This document shows, in pieces, positions 7,412-15,928 of a DNA stretch of 17,593 nucleotides; the stretch's first letter is position 1, and every line of letters starts with the position of its first letter. The DNA is from Scatosoma sp045655705 (GTDB lineage: Bacteria; Bacillota; Clostridia; Christensenellales; Borkfalkiaceae): assembly GCA_045655705.1 (NCBI GenBank), contig JAZOPU010000083.1, forward strand, positions 1 to 17,593. Reading direction: 5' to 3'. The notes beneath the pieces were generated by a model. That model was given only the letters and a program-made list of their open reading frames with translations, ran no database searches and was not told where the DNA came from. The position numbers were made by a program, and so were the translations under genes.

Positions 7412-9976
7412 ATGAAAAACGATAAAAAACAAAACGTGCAAACAGCGGACGAAAAGGGTTTTTTCGCCCGTTTGAAAGCGCGCATTTTTAAAAGTAAAGA
7501 AACGGAAACGCTCGATTTGACGGGCGTGCAACGCTTTAACGCCTACGCAAACGAGGGACTTTCCAAAGCGCAAGTGGAAGAACGCGTTGCGCAAGGACTT
7601 ATCAATAAGACGGGGAAAAAATATTCCAAGACCTACAAAAGCATTTTCGTGGGTAATATTTGCACCTTTTTCAACTTATTGTGCTTGATCGCCGCGCTCG
7701 CGCTCGCGCTTGCCCGCGCGCCCATTTCGCAATTTACCTTCGTTTTAATTTTCCTTTGCAATATCGTCGTGAGTATCGTGCAGGAAATTCGTGCCAAGCG
7801 CAAAATTGACAAACTGACGATCCTTTCCACCCCCACCGCCGTGGTTATCCGTGGCGGGCAAAAGGTGGATATTCCCGTGGAAGAACTCGTTGTGGACGAT
7901 ATTTTAATTCTTTCCGCTGGGCAACAAGTACCCGCCGATTGTATCGCGGTCGAAGGCGCGGCGGAGCTGAACGAATCGTTGCTTACGGGTGAATCCGTGC
8001 CCATTAAAAAGGAAGACGGCGATTTCGTGTATGCAGGCTCGTTCGTTGCAAGCGGGCGTATTGCCGTGCGCGTGGACAAGATCGGGGAATATACGTATAT
8101 TAGCAAGCTTACCGCGCGGGCGAAAAAATACAAACGCCCCAACTCGGAAATTATGAACTCGATTACCTTGTTTATCAAGATTATCGGGCTTTTGATCGTG
8201 CCGATTGCGATCTTTATGTTTTTGACCAACTACAACGCCATCGGCGGTTCGCTCGCGAACTTAAAAGGCTCGGGCGGATTTTGGCGTAACCTGCTTGGCG
8301 GCGAAGAAAATTTGAGCAAAACCATTCAAAAAACGGCGTCCGTCGTCATTGGTATGATCCCGTCGGGCTTATTGCTCCTTACCACCGTTGCTCTGTCCGT
8401 GGGTATGATCCGTCTTGCCAAATACAACACGCTCGTGCAGGATATGTATTCACTTGAAATGCTCGCGCGCGTCAACGTTTTGTGCCTGGATAAAACGGGT
8501 ACGATCACCGACGGGCGTATGAAAGTGAGCGATTGTATTTTACTCAACAACCCCACCGAATTTGGTGTGGACGATATCTTGGGCTCAATGCTCGCTTCTT
8601 TAAACGACAACAACCAAACGTCTATCGCGTTATACGAACGCTTTGGTCATTCTTCCGCGCTCCAACCCGTGGCAACCCTGCCCTTCTCGTCCGCGCGAAA
8701 GTTATCGGCGGTTACCTTTGAGGGTGTGGGCACGTTCGTGATGGGCGCGCCTGAATTCGTGTTAAAGCCTATGCCCGTGCGTATCGACAAGATCGTCAAG
8801 CAATACGCGCAAATGGGCTTGCGCGTACTCGTCGTGGCACACACGAACGGACAAATCCAAGGCGACAAAGTGCCCATGGGCTTGAAAGCGGTGGCAATCA
8901 TTACCCTTTCCGACAATATCCGCCCCGACGCCATTGAAACGATTCGCTGGTTTAGAGAAAACGACGTTGCCGTCAAGGTCATTTCGGGAGACAACCCCGT
9001 AACGGTGAGCGAAGTAGCGCGCCGTGCGGGTATTAAAAATGCCGCGCAGTTTATCTCCCTTGAAGGGCTTTCGGAAATCGAAGTGGAAAACGCTGCCAAC
9101 CAGTACACGGTGTTCGGGCGCGTTACACCTGAACAAAAAGCTATCCTGATCCGCTCGATCAAGCAAGCGGGCAACACCGTGGCTATGACGGGCGACGGCG
9201 TAAACGATATTTTGGCTATGAAAGAAGCGGACTGTGCCGTGTCCGTGGCTTCGGGTAGCGAAGCGGCAAGAAACGTTTCCAATCTCGTGTTACAAGACAA
9301 CAATTTCTCGTCTATGCCCAAGATCGTAAACGAAGGACGGCGGGTTATCAATAATATTAAAAATTCGTCGTCGCTGTATATTATGAAAACCCTGCTCACC
9401 GTGATTTTAGCGACGGTGTGTATCGCGATCGGGAGCGAGTATTTCTTCACGACGAACAATATGATGATGTATGAATTTTTAATCAGCGCCATTCCGTCGT
9501 TCGTTTTGTCCTTGCAACCCAACACCAACCGCGTGAAGGGCAAGTTTATCCCCTACGTATTAAGCCGTGCAATCCCCGGCGCACTAACCATGGCGATTGG
9601 AATACTTACACTATACGTTATCCATAAAACGTCGCTTGCGCCTACGCTTGGCTTTATTGATAGTAGCGGCGAAAACACGCTCGAATATCAAGCGCTTATG
9701 ATGATTGCGCTCACGTTCACGGGACTGGTTATGCTCTATCGCATTTGTCAGCCGTTCAACGTGGTTCGGGTGTGCCTGTTCGTCGCCTCCGCCCTGCTTT
9801 GCGTACTCGTTATCTCCGTACCCCTGCTCGGTGAGATCGTTTGCGAGGGCTGGTCGCACGTGGATTTCACGTTACCGCAAATATTGCTCACCGTGATTAT
9901 CGTACAGGCAAGCTTCCCGCTGTCCAAGTTCTTTATCAAGTTTTTTGATATGATCAACACCGCGGAAGAAGAGTAA
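7412..9976 (+). CDS. Cation-translocating P-type ATPase (HAD-IC family, CtpE/P2-like)
   Basis: An 854-residue integral membrane ion pump driven by ATP. In order: a cytoplasmic N-terminus; M1-M2 (about 76-128); an actuator domain with LTGES (Thr192-Ser195); M3 (about 251-275); M4 (about 309-333) with IPSGL (316-320); the phosphorylation site DKTGT with Asp360; a reduced nucleotide-binding domain; the hinge motif GDGVND (594-599); and a C-terminal membrane block (about 650-845). The N-terminus has no heavy-metal CXXC domain and M4 has no CPC motif, so this is not a copper or zinc P1B pump. The overall form is nearest the P2-like group that includes CtpE and MgtA-type pumps, so Ca2+, Mg2+ or Mn2+ is likely; the ion cannot be read from sequence. 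The usual M4 PEGL is PSGL here, losing a ligand glutamate. It has its own promoter. Repeat copy 2 begins 5 nt after its TAA stop. Confidence 0.88.
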   Translation: MKNDKKQNVQTADEKGFFARLKARIFKSKETETLDLTGVQRFNAYANEGLSKAQVEERVAQGLINKTGKKYSKTYKSIFVGNICTFFNLLCLIAALALALARAPISQFTFVLIFLCNIVVSIVQEIRAKRKIDKLTILSTPTAVVIRGGQKVDIPVEELVVDDILILSAGQQVPADCIAVEGAAELNESLLTGESVPIKKEDGDFVYAGSFVASGRIAVRVDKIGEYTYISKLTARAKKYKRPNSEIMNSITLFIKIIGLLIVPIAIFMFLTNYNAIGGSLANLKGSGGFWRNLLGGEENLSKTIQKTASVVIGMIPSGLLLLTTVALSVGMIRLAKYNTLVQDMYSLEMLARVNVLCLDKTGTITDGRMKVSDCILLNNPTEFGVDDILGSMLASLNDNNQTSIALYERFGHSSALQPVATLPFSSARKLSAVTFEGVGTFVMGAPEFVLKPMPVRIDKIVKQYAQMGLRVLVVAHTNGQIQGDKVPMGLKAVAIITLSDNIRPDAIETIRWFRENDVAVKVISGDNPVTVSEVARRAGIKNAAQFISLEGLSEIEVENAANQYTVFGRVTPEQKAILIRSIKQAGNTVAMTGDGVNDILAMKEADCAVSVASGSEAARNVSNLVLQDNNFSSMPKIVNEGRRVINNIKNSSSLYIMKTLLTVILATVCIAIGSEYFFTTNNMMMYEFLISAIPSFVLSLQPNTNRVKGKFIPYVLSRAIPGALTMAIGILTLYVIHKTSLAPTLGFIDSSGENTLEYQALMMIALTFTGLVMLYRICQPFNVVRVCLFVASALLCVLVISVPLLGEIVCEGWSHVDFTLPQILLTVIIVQASFPLSKFFIKFFDMINTAEEE

Positions 9977-9981
9977 ATAAG

Positions 9982-10187
9982 GTGAAGTATTTGAACTTTG
10001 TTCAAAAAATAAGTATGCTTAACCGCAAGTGAAGTATTTGCCTTTCAGGCAAAAGTGAAGTTTGCCCCTTTGGGGCAAGTTGTGGAATAATACAATACCT
10101 TTTTCGCAAAGCGAAAAAACTTCACTTGTGCGTAGCACAAATTCACTACGAAGTTACTTCACTTTTCACGAAGTGACATACTTCACT
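9982..10187. repeat. Modular palindromic intergenic element, copy 2 (full, between ATPase and dusB)
   Basis: Left boundaries: GTGAAGT (9982), a degenerate one near 10010, and AGTGAAGT at 10028 and 10054. Right boundaries: ACTTCACT at 10119, AATTCACT at 10140, and ACTTCACT at 10156 and 10180. Hairpins: TTTGAAC/GTTCAAA (9990-10006), TTTGCCT/AGGCAAA (10037-10053), TTGCCCC/GGGGCAA (10062-10078), TTTTTCGC/GCGAAAAA (10100-10118), TGTGC/GCACA (10127-10139) and TCAC/GTGA (10166-10176). The core TTGTGGAATAATACAATA is at 10080-10097. There is no intrinsic terminator in this gap, so dusB may be reached by read-through from the ATPase gene. Confidence 0.85.
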
Positions 10188-10196
10188 GCGACTAAC

Positions 10197-10201
10197 AGGA
10201 G
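10197..10201 (+). promoter_or_regulatory. Ribosome binding site that sets the dusB start
   Basis: AGGAG at 10197-10201 precedes ATG 10206 by 4 nt and lies just outside repeat copy 2. It supports this start over an in-frame TTG at 10062, which lies inside a repeat hairpin. Confidence 0.75.
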
Positions 10202-10205
10202 CTCT

Positions 10206-11144
10206 ATGCATCTTTCTCCCCTTTCCATTGGTGGCGTAACCACCGAAAACAACGTGTTTTTAGCCCCGCTTGCGGGGTATACGAACTACCCGCTTCGTCG
10301 GCTTTGCAAAAGCTACGGCGCGGGGCTTTGTTATACGGAAATGGTGAGCGCAAAGGGCTTGAAATACGGCAGTGAAAACACCCGCCAGCTTTTATATACC
10401 GACGCGCACGAAGGTGTAACCGCGGTGCAAATTTTCGGGAGCGAGCCGGACATTATGCGCCTTGCTTGCGAAAACGAAGCACTCGCGCCCTTCCCGATCG
10501 TGGATATCAATATGGGCTGTCCCGTGCCGAAAATTTATAAAAACGGCGAAGGGAGCGCACTGCTCGAAAATCCCCTGCTTGCGGAAAAAATCGTGAAAGA
10601 ATGTAAAAAAAGCGGTAAAATTATTACCGTTAAATTCCGTATCGGCATTGACGACAAGCATATTATAACGTCCGAATTTGCCAAGCGTATGGCGGGTGCA
10701 GGCGCAAGCCTTATCACCGTCCACGGCAGGACGAAAGACAAAATGTACGCAGGCGAAGTCAATTACCGCGAGATTGAAAACGCCAAAAAAGCGGTGGATA
10801 TTCCCGTGATTGCCAACGGCGGTGTGTTCTCCAACGCAGACGCGGAAAAATTACTCAACGAAACGGGCGCGGACGGGGTTATGATCGCGCGCGCCGCACT
10901 TTTTAATCCGCAAGTCTTTTGCGAGATTACGGGTAAAAGCAAAGAAAGCAAAAAGCAAATGCTAAACAAACAACTTTCTTGGACGGAGCAACTGTTCGAC
11001 GAGCGTTTCACCACCGTTTTTATGCGTAAAATGGCGGTATTTTATCTCAAAGGTATGAAAGGCGCAAGCGCATTCAAAGAACGGTTTTTCTCGGCAAAAA
11101 CCCCCGCGGAGATCCGCGAAATCGCAAACGAAGCGTTTGAATAA
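10206..11144 (+). CDS. dusB: tRNA-dihydrouridine synthase (DusB-type)
   Basis: A 312-residue FMN- and NADPH-dependent enzyme that reduces specific uridines in tRNA to dihydrouridine. Its TIM barrel begins with APLAGYTNYPLR, the usual family opening (APMAGVTDxxFR). The catalytic acid Cys105 lies in NMGCPVPK. Lys143 (VKFRIG) and His173 (HGRTKDKMYAG) are the conserved FMN and substrate residues. The FMN-phosphate loops are ANGGV and IARAALFNP. The length is normal for DusB. The frame stays open upstream to 10062, but that part encodes only the repeat element, and the Shine-Dalgarno sequence marks ATG 10206. The TAA stop shares its last base with the first AGTGAAGT word of repeat copy 3. No clear own promoter is seen, so co-transcription with the ATPase gene is possible. 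Confidence 0.93.
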   Translation: MHLSPLSIGGVTTENNVFLAPLAGYTNYPLRRLCKSYGAGLCYTEMVSAKGLKYGSENTRQLLYTDAHEGVTAVQIFGSEPDIMRLACENEALAPFPIVDINMGCPVPKIYKNGEGSALLENPLLAEKIVKECKKSGKIITVKFRIGIDDKHIITSEFAKRMAGAGASLITVHGRTKDKMYAGEVNYREIENAKKAVDIPVIANGGVFSNADAEKLLNETGADGVMIARAALFNPQVFCEITGKSKESKKQMLNKQLSWTEQLFDERFTTVFMRKMAVFYLKGMKGASAFKERFFSAKTPAEIREIANEAFE

Positions 11145-11351
11145 GTGAAGTTTTTGAACCGCGTTCAAAAGTGAAGTATTGACTAATGTCAAAGTGAATT
11201 AGCGACTATCGTCGCAGTGAAGTTTGCCCCTTTGGGGCAAGTTTTTGAAATATTTCCATACTTTTTCGCAAAGCGAAAAAAACTTCACTTGTGCGTAGCA
11301 CATACTTCACTACGAAGTTACTTCTCTTTTCACGAAGTGAAAAATTTCACT
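11144..11351. repeat. Modular palindromic intergenic element, copy 3 (full, between convergent dusB and gyrA)
   Basis: Left boundaries: AGTGAAGT (11144), AGTGAAGT (11170), AGTGAATT (11193), AGTGAAGT (11216). Right boundaries: ACTTCACT (11282), ACTTCACT (11304), ACTTCTCT (11320), TTTCACT (11345). Hairpins: TTTTGAAC/GTTCAAAA (11152-11170), TTGAC/GTCAA (11179-11192), GCGAC/GTCGC (11202-11215), TTGCCCC/GGGGCAA (11224-11240), TTTTTCGC/GCGAAAAA (11262-11280), TGTGC/GCACA (11290-11302) and TTTTCAC/GTGAAAA (11327-11343). The core TTTTTGAAATATTTCCATA (11242-11260) has drifted from copies 1 and 2. This is the clearest 4-left, 4-right copy. Confidence 0.88.
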
Positions 11352-11392
11352 AAAAGCAAACACTCGGCTATCAAGCCGAGTGTTTGCTTTTA
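11351..11392. terminator. Intrinsic terminator between gyrA and dusB
   Basis: An 18-bp perfect stem (11352-11369 with 11374-11391, extendable by the T11351-A11392 pair) closes on ATCA. It abuts the gyrA stop codon at 11393. Only a short T run (GCTTTTA) follows on either side, but the stem is very stable, and it could serve both convergent genes. On the dusB side it comes after repeat copy 3. Confidence 0.85.
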
Positions 11393-13948
11393 TTATTCTT
11401 CCGTTTCGCCCGCTAAGTCTTCGGGGCTTAAATCCGCCGCCGTTTCTTCGGGTGCTTCCACTTCCGCTTCGTCGTCGCGTTCGGTTACGTCTACCGTTGC
11501 CACGAAGCTGTCTTTCACGTTCATAACTCTAACCCCGCGCGTTGCTCTGCCGATACAACTGATCGTGTCCGCGTGCATACGAATGATCGTTCCGCCCGTC
11601 GTGATAATCATGATATCGTTTTCGTCGGTTACGAGTTTCATATTGACAAGCTCGCCCGTCTTTTCGTTGAACACGCCTGCCTTGATACCCTTACCGCCAC
11701 GGCTTTGGAATCGGTAATCGTCTATTTTGGAGCGTTTGCCGTAGCCAAGGGAGGTAAGTGTGAAGATATCCTGCTCTTTATCCACAATCAGCATATCCAC
11801 CACGATATCGTCTTTTGCAAGCGTGATTGCTTTCACGCCTTGCGTGCCTCTGCCCGTCGGGCGTACGTCGCTTTCGTGGAAACGGATACACTTACCACCG
11901 CGCGAAGCAATCAAAATTTCATCTTCGCCCGTTGTGAATTGTACGGAAATCAGTCTATCGTCTTCTTGCAGTTTGATTGCAATCTTGCCGTTTCTGGGAA
12001 TTCGCTTGAACTCGTCCGTATGCGTCTTTTTGATAAGACCGCATTCGGTTGCCATGGTCAAATATCCCGTGCCGTTTTCCAGTACGGGCAACACCGTTTC
12101 AATCTTTTCGCCCGGGTCAAGCTGTACGATATTCACCACCGCTCTGCCCCTTGCCGTGCGGTTGGCTTCCGGGATTTCGTAGCCTTTAATCGAATACACC
12201 TTACCCTTGGACGAGAAGAGAAGAATGGGATCGTGCGTACAGCAAACGAACATTTTCTCCACGTAGTCTTCGTCTTTGGGACGGTGCGCGGTGATACCCC
12301 TGCCGCCCCTGCCTTGTGCCTTGTATTCGGCAACGGGCAAACGCTTGATATAGCCAGAGTGCGTAATGGAAATAACCACGTCTTCTTTATCAATCAAATC
12401 TTCGTCGTCGATATTGCCGTAGTCCACGGAAATTTCCGTCTTACGCTCGGAAGGATATTTATTCTTGATTTCCGACATATCGTCGCGGATAATTTGCATC
12501 ACGCGGCTTTCGTTGGCGAGAATATCTTTCAAATCCGCAATCGTTGCTTGGAGCGCGGAAAGCTCGTCTTTGAGTTTTTCCACTTCCAAGGAAGTAAGTC
12601 TTTGCAATCGCATTTCCAAAATTGCGTTCGCCTGTTTTTCGTCGAGCACGAACGCCGACGTCAAGCCTTCAATCGCCGCGTTCTTATCCGCGGATGCTTT
12701 GATAATGCGAATAACTTCGTCCACGTTCGCAAGCGCGAGCACGAGTCCTGCGATAACGTGCGCGCGTTCTTCCGTTTTGTTCAAATCAAATCTCGTTCTA
12801 CGCGTGATAACTTCTTTTTGGTGGTTGAGATAATGATATAAAATATCCCGCAAATTGAGCGTTTTGGGCTCTGTGCCGTTTTCCACGAGCGCGAGTAAAA
12901 TGATACCGTCGGAAATTTGCAATTTCGTCTTTTTATACAGCGTATTCAAAACGACCTGCGCGTTCGCGTCTTTCTTGCACTCAATGACGATACGCATACC
13001 GTCCCTATCCGATTCGTCGCGGATATCCGAAATGCCTTCCAAACGCTTATCGCGCACCATGTCCGCAATCGTTTTGATGAGCATTGCCTTATTCACTTGA
13101 TAAGGAATTTCCGTTACGATAATACGCGAGCGCACGTTTCCGCCCGTGCCGTACTCTTCGATTTCGCACTTGGAACGAATAACGATACTGCCCTGTCCCG
13201 TTCTATACGCTTGGCGAATACCGCTCCTGCCCATAATCACACCGCCCGTAGGGAAATCTGGCGCGGGGATATATTCCATAAGCTCGTCCACGGTGATGTC
13301 GGGATTGTCGATCATGGCAATCGCACCGTCGATCACTTCGGCAAGGTTGTGCGGGGGAATGTTCGTCGCCATACCCACGGCGATACCGTCCGCACCGTTC
13401 ACGAGCAGGTTGGGATATCTTGCGGGGAGCACCGTCGGCTCTTCTTCGCTACCGTCGAAGTTGGGGATAAAGTCCACCGTTTCCTTATCCAAATCGCGGA
13501 GCATTTCCGCCGCGAGCTTGGTAAGTCTTGCTTCCGTATAACGCATAGCCGCCGCGGGGTCGCCGTCCACTGAACCAAAGTTACCGTGTCCGTCCACGAG
13601 CGGGAAACTGATGGTGAATTCTTGCGCTAATCTTACGAGCGCGTCGTATACCGAGCTATCGCCGTGGGGGTGGAATTTACCCATACAGTCCCCGACGATA
13701 CGGGCGCACTTTCTAAACGCTTTATCGTTATAAAGCCCCATTTCGTGCATGGAATAGAGTATTCTTCTATGCACGGGTTTTAAACCGTCGCGCACGTCGG
13801 GAATGGCACGCGATTTATTAACCGCCATTGCATAGGCAATGAACGAGCGTTTGAGCTCGTCGTCCACCTCGATATCGAGCATTTTCGTCATGGCAAGGGT
13901 TTTCTTAAATTCCTCGGTCAATTCGGGGCTGGTTTCTTTTTTAGCCAT
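11393..13948 (-). CDS. gyrA: DNA gyrase subunit A
   Basis: An 851-residue breakage-reunion subunit of type IIA topoisomerase; with GyrB it introduces negative supercoils using ATP. The catalytic Tyr137 is in AAMRYTEARL and forms the 5'-phosphotyrosine link. The quinolone pocket reads HPHGDSSVYD: Ser98 and Asp102 match E. coli Ser83 and Asp87, so no classic resistance change is present at these positions. The C-terminal beta-pinwheel carries a GyrA-box-like motif QSRGGKG (about 746-752), usually QRRGGKG, which supports gyrase rather than topoisomerase IV. The protein ends in a strongly acidic tail of about 30 residues, a feature known to tune supercoiling in other gyrases. It begins 13 nt after the gyrB stop with an AAGGAG ribosome site (13956-13961), so the two are in one operon. 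Confidence 0.97.
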   Translation of the reverse strand: MAKKETSPELTEEFKKTLAMTKMLDIEVDDELKRSFIAYAMAVNKSRAIPDVRDGLKPVHRRILYSMHEMGLYNDKAFRKCARIVGDCMGKFHPHGDSSVYDALVRLAQEFTISFPLVDGHGNFGSVDGDPAAAMRYTEARLTKLAAEMLRDLDKETVDFIPNFDGSEEEPTVLPARYPNLLVNGADGIAVGMATNIPPHNLAEVIDGAIAMIDNPDITVDELMEYIPAPDFPTGGVIMGRSGIRQAYRTGQGSIVIRSKCEIEEYGTGGNVRSRIIVTEIPYQVNKAMLIKTIADMVRDKRLEGISDIRDESDRDGMRIVIECKKDANAQVVLNTLYKKTKLQISDGIILLALVENGTEPKTLNLRDILYHYLNHQKEVITRRTRFDLNKTEERAHVIAGLVLALANVDEVIRIIKASADKNAAIEGLTSAFVLDEKQANAILEMRLQRLTSLEVEKLKDELSALQATIADLKDILANESRVMQIIRDDMSEIKNKYPSERKTEISVDYGNIDDEDLIDKEDVVISITHSGYIKRLPVAEYKAQGRGGRGITAHRPKDEDYVEKMFVCCTHDPILLFSSKGKVYSIKGYEIPEANRTARGRAVVNIVQLDPGEKIETVLPVLENGTGYLTMATECGLIKKTHTDEFKRIPRNGKIAIKLQEDDRLISVQFTTGEDEILIASRGGKCIRFHESDVRPTGRGTQGVKAITLAKDDIVVDMLIVDKEQDIFTLTSLGYGKRSKIDDYRFQSRGGKGIKAGVFNEKTGELVNMKLVTDENDIMIITTGGTIIRMHADTISCIGRATRGVRVMNVKDSFVATVDVTERDDEAEVEAPEETAADLSPEDLAGETEE

Positions 13949-13955
13949 TATTTTT

Positions 13956-13961
13956 CTCCTT
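13956..13961 (-). promoter_or_regulatory. Strong ribosome binding site of gyrA
   Basis: AAGGAG follows the gyrB TAA stop directly and lies 7 nt before the gyrA ATG, placing the whole translation signal in the 13-nt gap. This favours equal synthesis of the two gyrase subunits. Confidence 0.8.
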
Positions 13962-15875
13962 TTATACGTCCAAATCGGTTACGAGTGCCGCGTTCTCTTC
14001 GATAAACTTTCTGCGAAGCTCGGGGTTTTCGCCCATGAGCATAGAGAACATTTGATCCGCTTCCGCCGCGTCTTGCATGGTTACGCGGATAAGCGTACGC
14101 GTGGCGGGGTTCATCGTCGTGTCCCAAAGCTGTTCCTTACTCATTTCGCCAAGACCTTTATAACGCTGATATTCCACTTTCCCGGGTGCGTTTTTGTCGT
14201 ATTCGATCTTTTCTTCTTCCGAATACAAATAATCGTCGTGCCCTTTATAGCTCGCTTTATAAAGCGGGGGTTTCGCCGCGTATACGTGCCCGTGTTCGAT
14301 AAGCGGACGCATATAACGGAACAGGAAGGTGTAGAGCAAAATACGGATATGCGCACCGTCGACGTCGGCGTCGGTCATGGAAATAATTCTATCGTATCTA
14401 AGCTTACTCTCGTCGAAATCGTCCAAAATACCGCAACCAAACGCCGTGATCATGGACTTGATTTCTTCGTTTTCAAGCACGCGGTTGAGCCGTACTTTTT
14501 CCACGTTCAAAATTTTACCGCGAAGGGGCAAAATCGCTTGGAAACGGCGATCTCTGCCTTGCTTTGCCGTACCGCCTGCGGAGTCGCCCTCAACGATATA
14601 AATTTCGCACAGCTCGCTACGCTTGTCCGAACAATCGGCAAGCTTTCCAGGGAGCGTGGTGGATTCCAAAAGCCCCTTTCTTCTCGTAAGCTCTCTCGCG
14701 CTTCTTGCCGCGTCGCGCGCTTTTTGCGCCGTGATACAGCGGAGCACCAGCTCTTTGGCAATCGACGGATTTTCTTCTAAGAACGTTGACATGTGCTCGG
14801 AAACACACTTATTTACGAACGTTCTTATCGTGGAGTTGTTGAGCTTATCTTTCGTTTGCGATTCAAACTGCGCGTTGACAAGCTTAACAGATACCACCGC
14901 CGTGATACCTTCACGAACGTCTTCGCCTGTGAGTTTTTCGCTTTCTTTTAAAATGTTTTGCTTTCTGCCCGCGTCGTTAATGACTTTCGTGAGCGCCATT
15001 TTCAAGCCTTCTACGTGCGTACCGCCGTCAATGGTGTTGACGTTGTTTGCATAGCTATAAATGACTTCGTTATACGATTCGTTATACTGAATAGCAACTT
15101 CGCACACGGTGTCGCCGTCCTGTTCTTCAAAGTAGACGGGTGCGGGGAACAAAAGCTCGTCGCGGTTTTTGTTCAGCTCTTCCACGAACGAACAAATACC
15201 CCCTTCATAGCAAAAGGAATCCTGCTGGGTTTGTCCTTCGCGCTTATCTTCCAAGGAAATGCGCAAGCCCTTATTTAAATACGCAAGCTCGCGAAGTCTG
15301 CCTTTGAGCGTGTCGTAGCTAAAAATCGTCGTTTCAAAAATTTCCGCATCAGGCATAAAGGTAACTTTCGTGCCCATTTCGTCCGATTCGCCCACCACCT
15401 GCACGCTTCTTTGCGGTACACCGCGGTTATATACCTGTTTGAAAATTTTGCCTTCGTGGCGCACTTCCGCTTCTAACCATTCGGAAAGCGCGTTCACCGC
15501 CTTTACGCCCACGCCGTGCAAACCGCTGGATACTTTATAACCCGAATCCCCGCCGAACTTACCCCCGGCGTTGACTTTGGTAAACACGACTTCCAAAGTG
15601 GAAATGCCTTCCTTAGGGTGAATATCCGTAGGGATACCGCGCCCGTTGTCTTGTACGGTACAGCTCCCGTCGCTATTTAACGTAACTTCGATATGCGTAC
15701 AATACCCCGCGAGTGCCTCGTCTATCGAGTTGTCCACGACTTCGTGCACAAGGTGATGAAGCCCCTTTGCATCCGTGGAGGAGATATACATACCCGGGCG
15801 TTTACGAATGTGTTCCAAGCCGTCAAGGACTTGTATCTGTTCCGCGCCGTATTCGCCTTCTACTCTTTCCGCCAT
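13962..15875 (-). CDS. gyrB: DNA gyrase subunit B
   Basis: A 637-residue ATPase subunit of gyrase. The GHKL ATP site has HEVVDNSIDEA with catalytic Glu45 and Asn49, DNGRGIP (76-82) and GLHGVG. The TOPRIM metal site has Glu429 (VEGDSAGG) and the Asp502/Asp504 pair (TDADVDG), matching E. coli Glu424, Asp498 and Asp500. The tail keeps the YQRYKGLGEM motif and ends in DLDV. The length is typical of Gram-positive GyrB, without the roughly 170-residue insert of enteric GyrB. The start is supported by GGGAG (15884-15888) 8 nt before ATG. It is first in the gyrB-gyrA operon. Unlike the classical dnaA-dnaN-recF-gyrB-gyrA order, the gene upstream here is mazG, so the replication-origin genes are not adjacent. 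Confidence 0.97.
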   Translation of the reverse strand: MAERVEGEYGAEQIQVLDGLEHIRKRPGMYISSTDAKGLHHLVHEVVDNSIDEALAGYCTHIEVTLNSDGSCTVQDNGRGIPTDIHPKEGISTLEVVFTKVNAGGKFGGDSGYKVSSGLHGVGVKAVNALSEWLEAEVRHEGKIFKQVYNRGVPQRSVQVVGESDEMGTKVTFMPDAEIFETTIFSYDTLKGRLRELAYLNKGLRISLEDKREGQTQQDSFCYEGGICSFVEELNKNRDELLFPAPVYFEEQDGDTVCEVAIQYNESYNEVIYSYANNVNTIDGGTHVEGLKMALTKVINDAGRKQNILKESEKLTGEDVREGITAVVSVKLVNAQFESQTKDKLNNSTIRTFVNKCVSEHMSTFLEENPSIAKELVLRCITAQKARDAARSARELTRRKGLLESTTLPGKLADCSDKRSELCEIYIVEGDSAGGTAKQGRDRRFQAILPLRGKILNVEKVRLNRVLENEEIKSMITAFGCGILDDFDESKLRYDRIISMTDADVDGAHIRILLYTFLFRYMRPLIEHGHVYAAKPPLYKASYKGHDDYLYSEEEKIEYDKNAPGKVEYQRYKGLGEMSKEQLWDTTMNPATRTLIRVTMQDAAEADQMFSMLMGENPELRRKFIEENAALVTDLDV

Positions 15876-15891
15876 TTTTCTTTCTCCCGTT

Positions 15892-15910
15892 TTTTCCCTG
15901 AAAGGGAAAA
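15892..15910 (-). promoter_or_regulatory. Leader hairpin just upstream of the gyrB ribosome site
   Basis: A perfect 8-bp stem (TTTTCCCT/AGGGAAAA, 3-nt loop) lies in the gyrB mRNA leader only a few bases before the GGGAG ribosome site. On the opposite strand it is followed by a T-rich run (15911-15920), so it could also stop antisense transcription. Its role is not shown by the sequence. Confidence 0.45.
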
Positions 15911-15928
15911 TTATTTTTTTACCTTTCT

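Noticed and set aside
9982..10187. CRISPR-like array (short repeats with spacers of similar size)
   Set aside because: Repeat words are only 8 bp, flip orientation at the centre, and the intervals are palindromes rather than unique spacers; no cas genes are present.
10062..10205. N-terminal extension of DusB from an in-frame TTG
   Set aside because: It translates repeat hairpins only. DusB family proteins start at the APLAGYT region, and AGGAG marks ATG 10206.
11573..12841. 422-codon plus-strand open frame opposite gyrA
   Set aside because: It is fully antisense to a certain gyrA gene. The protein is low-complexity and unlike any family, and long antisense frames arise here from codon bias.
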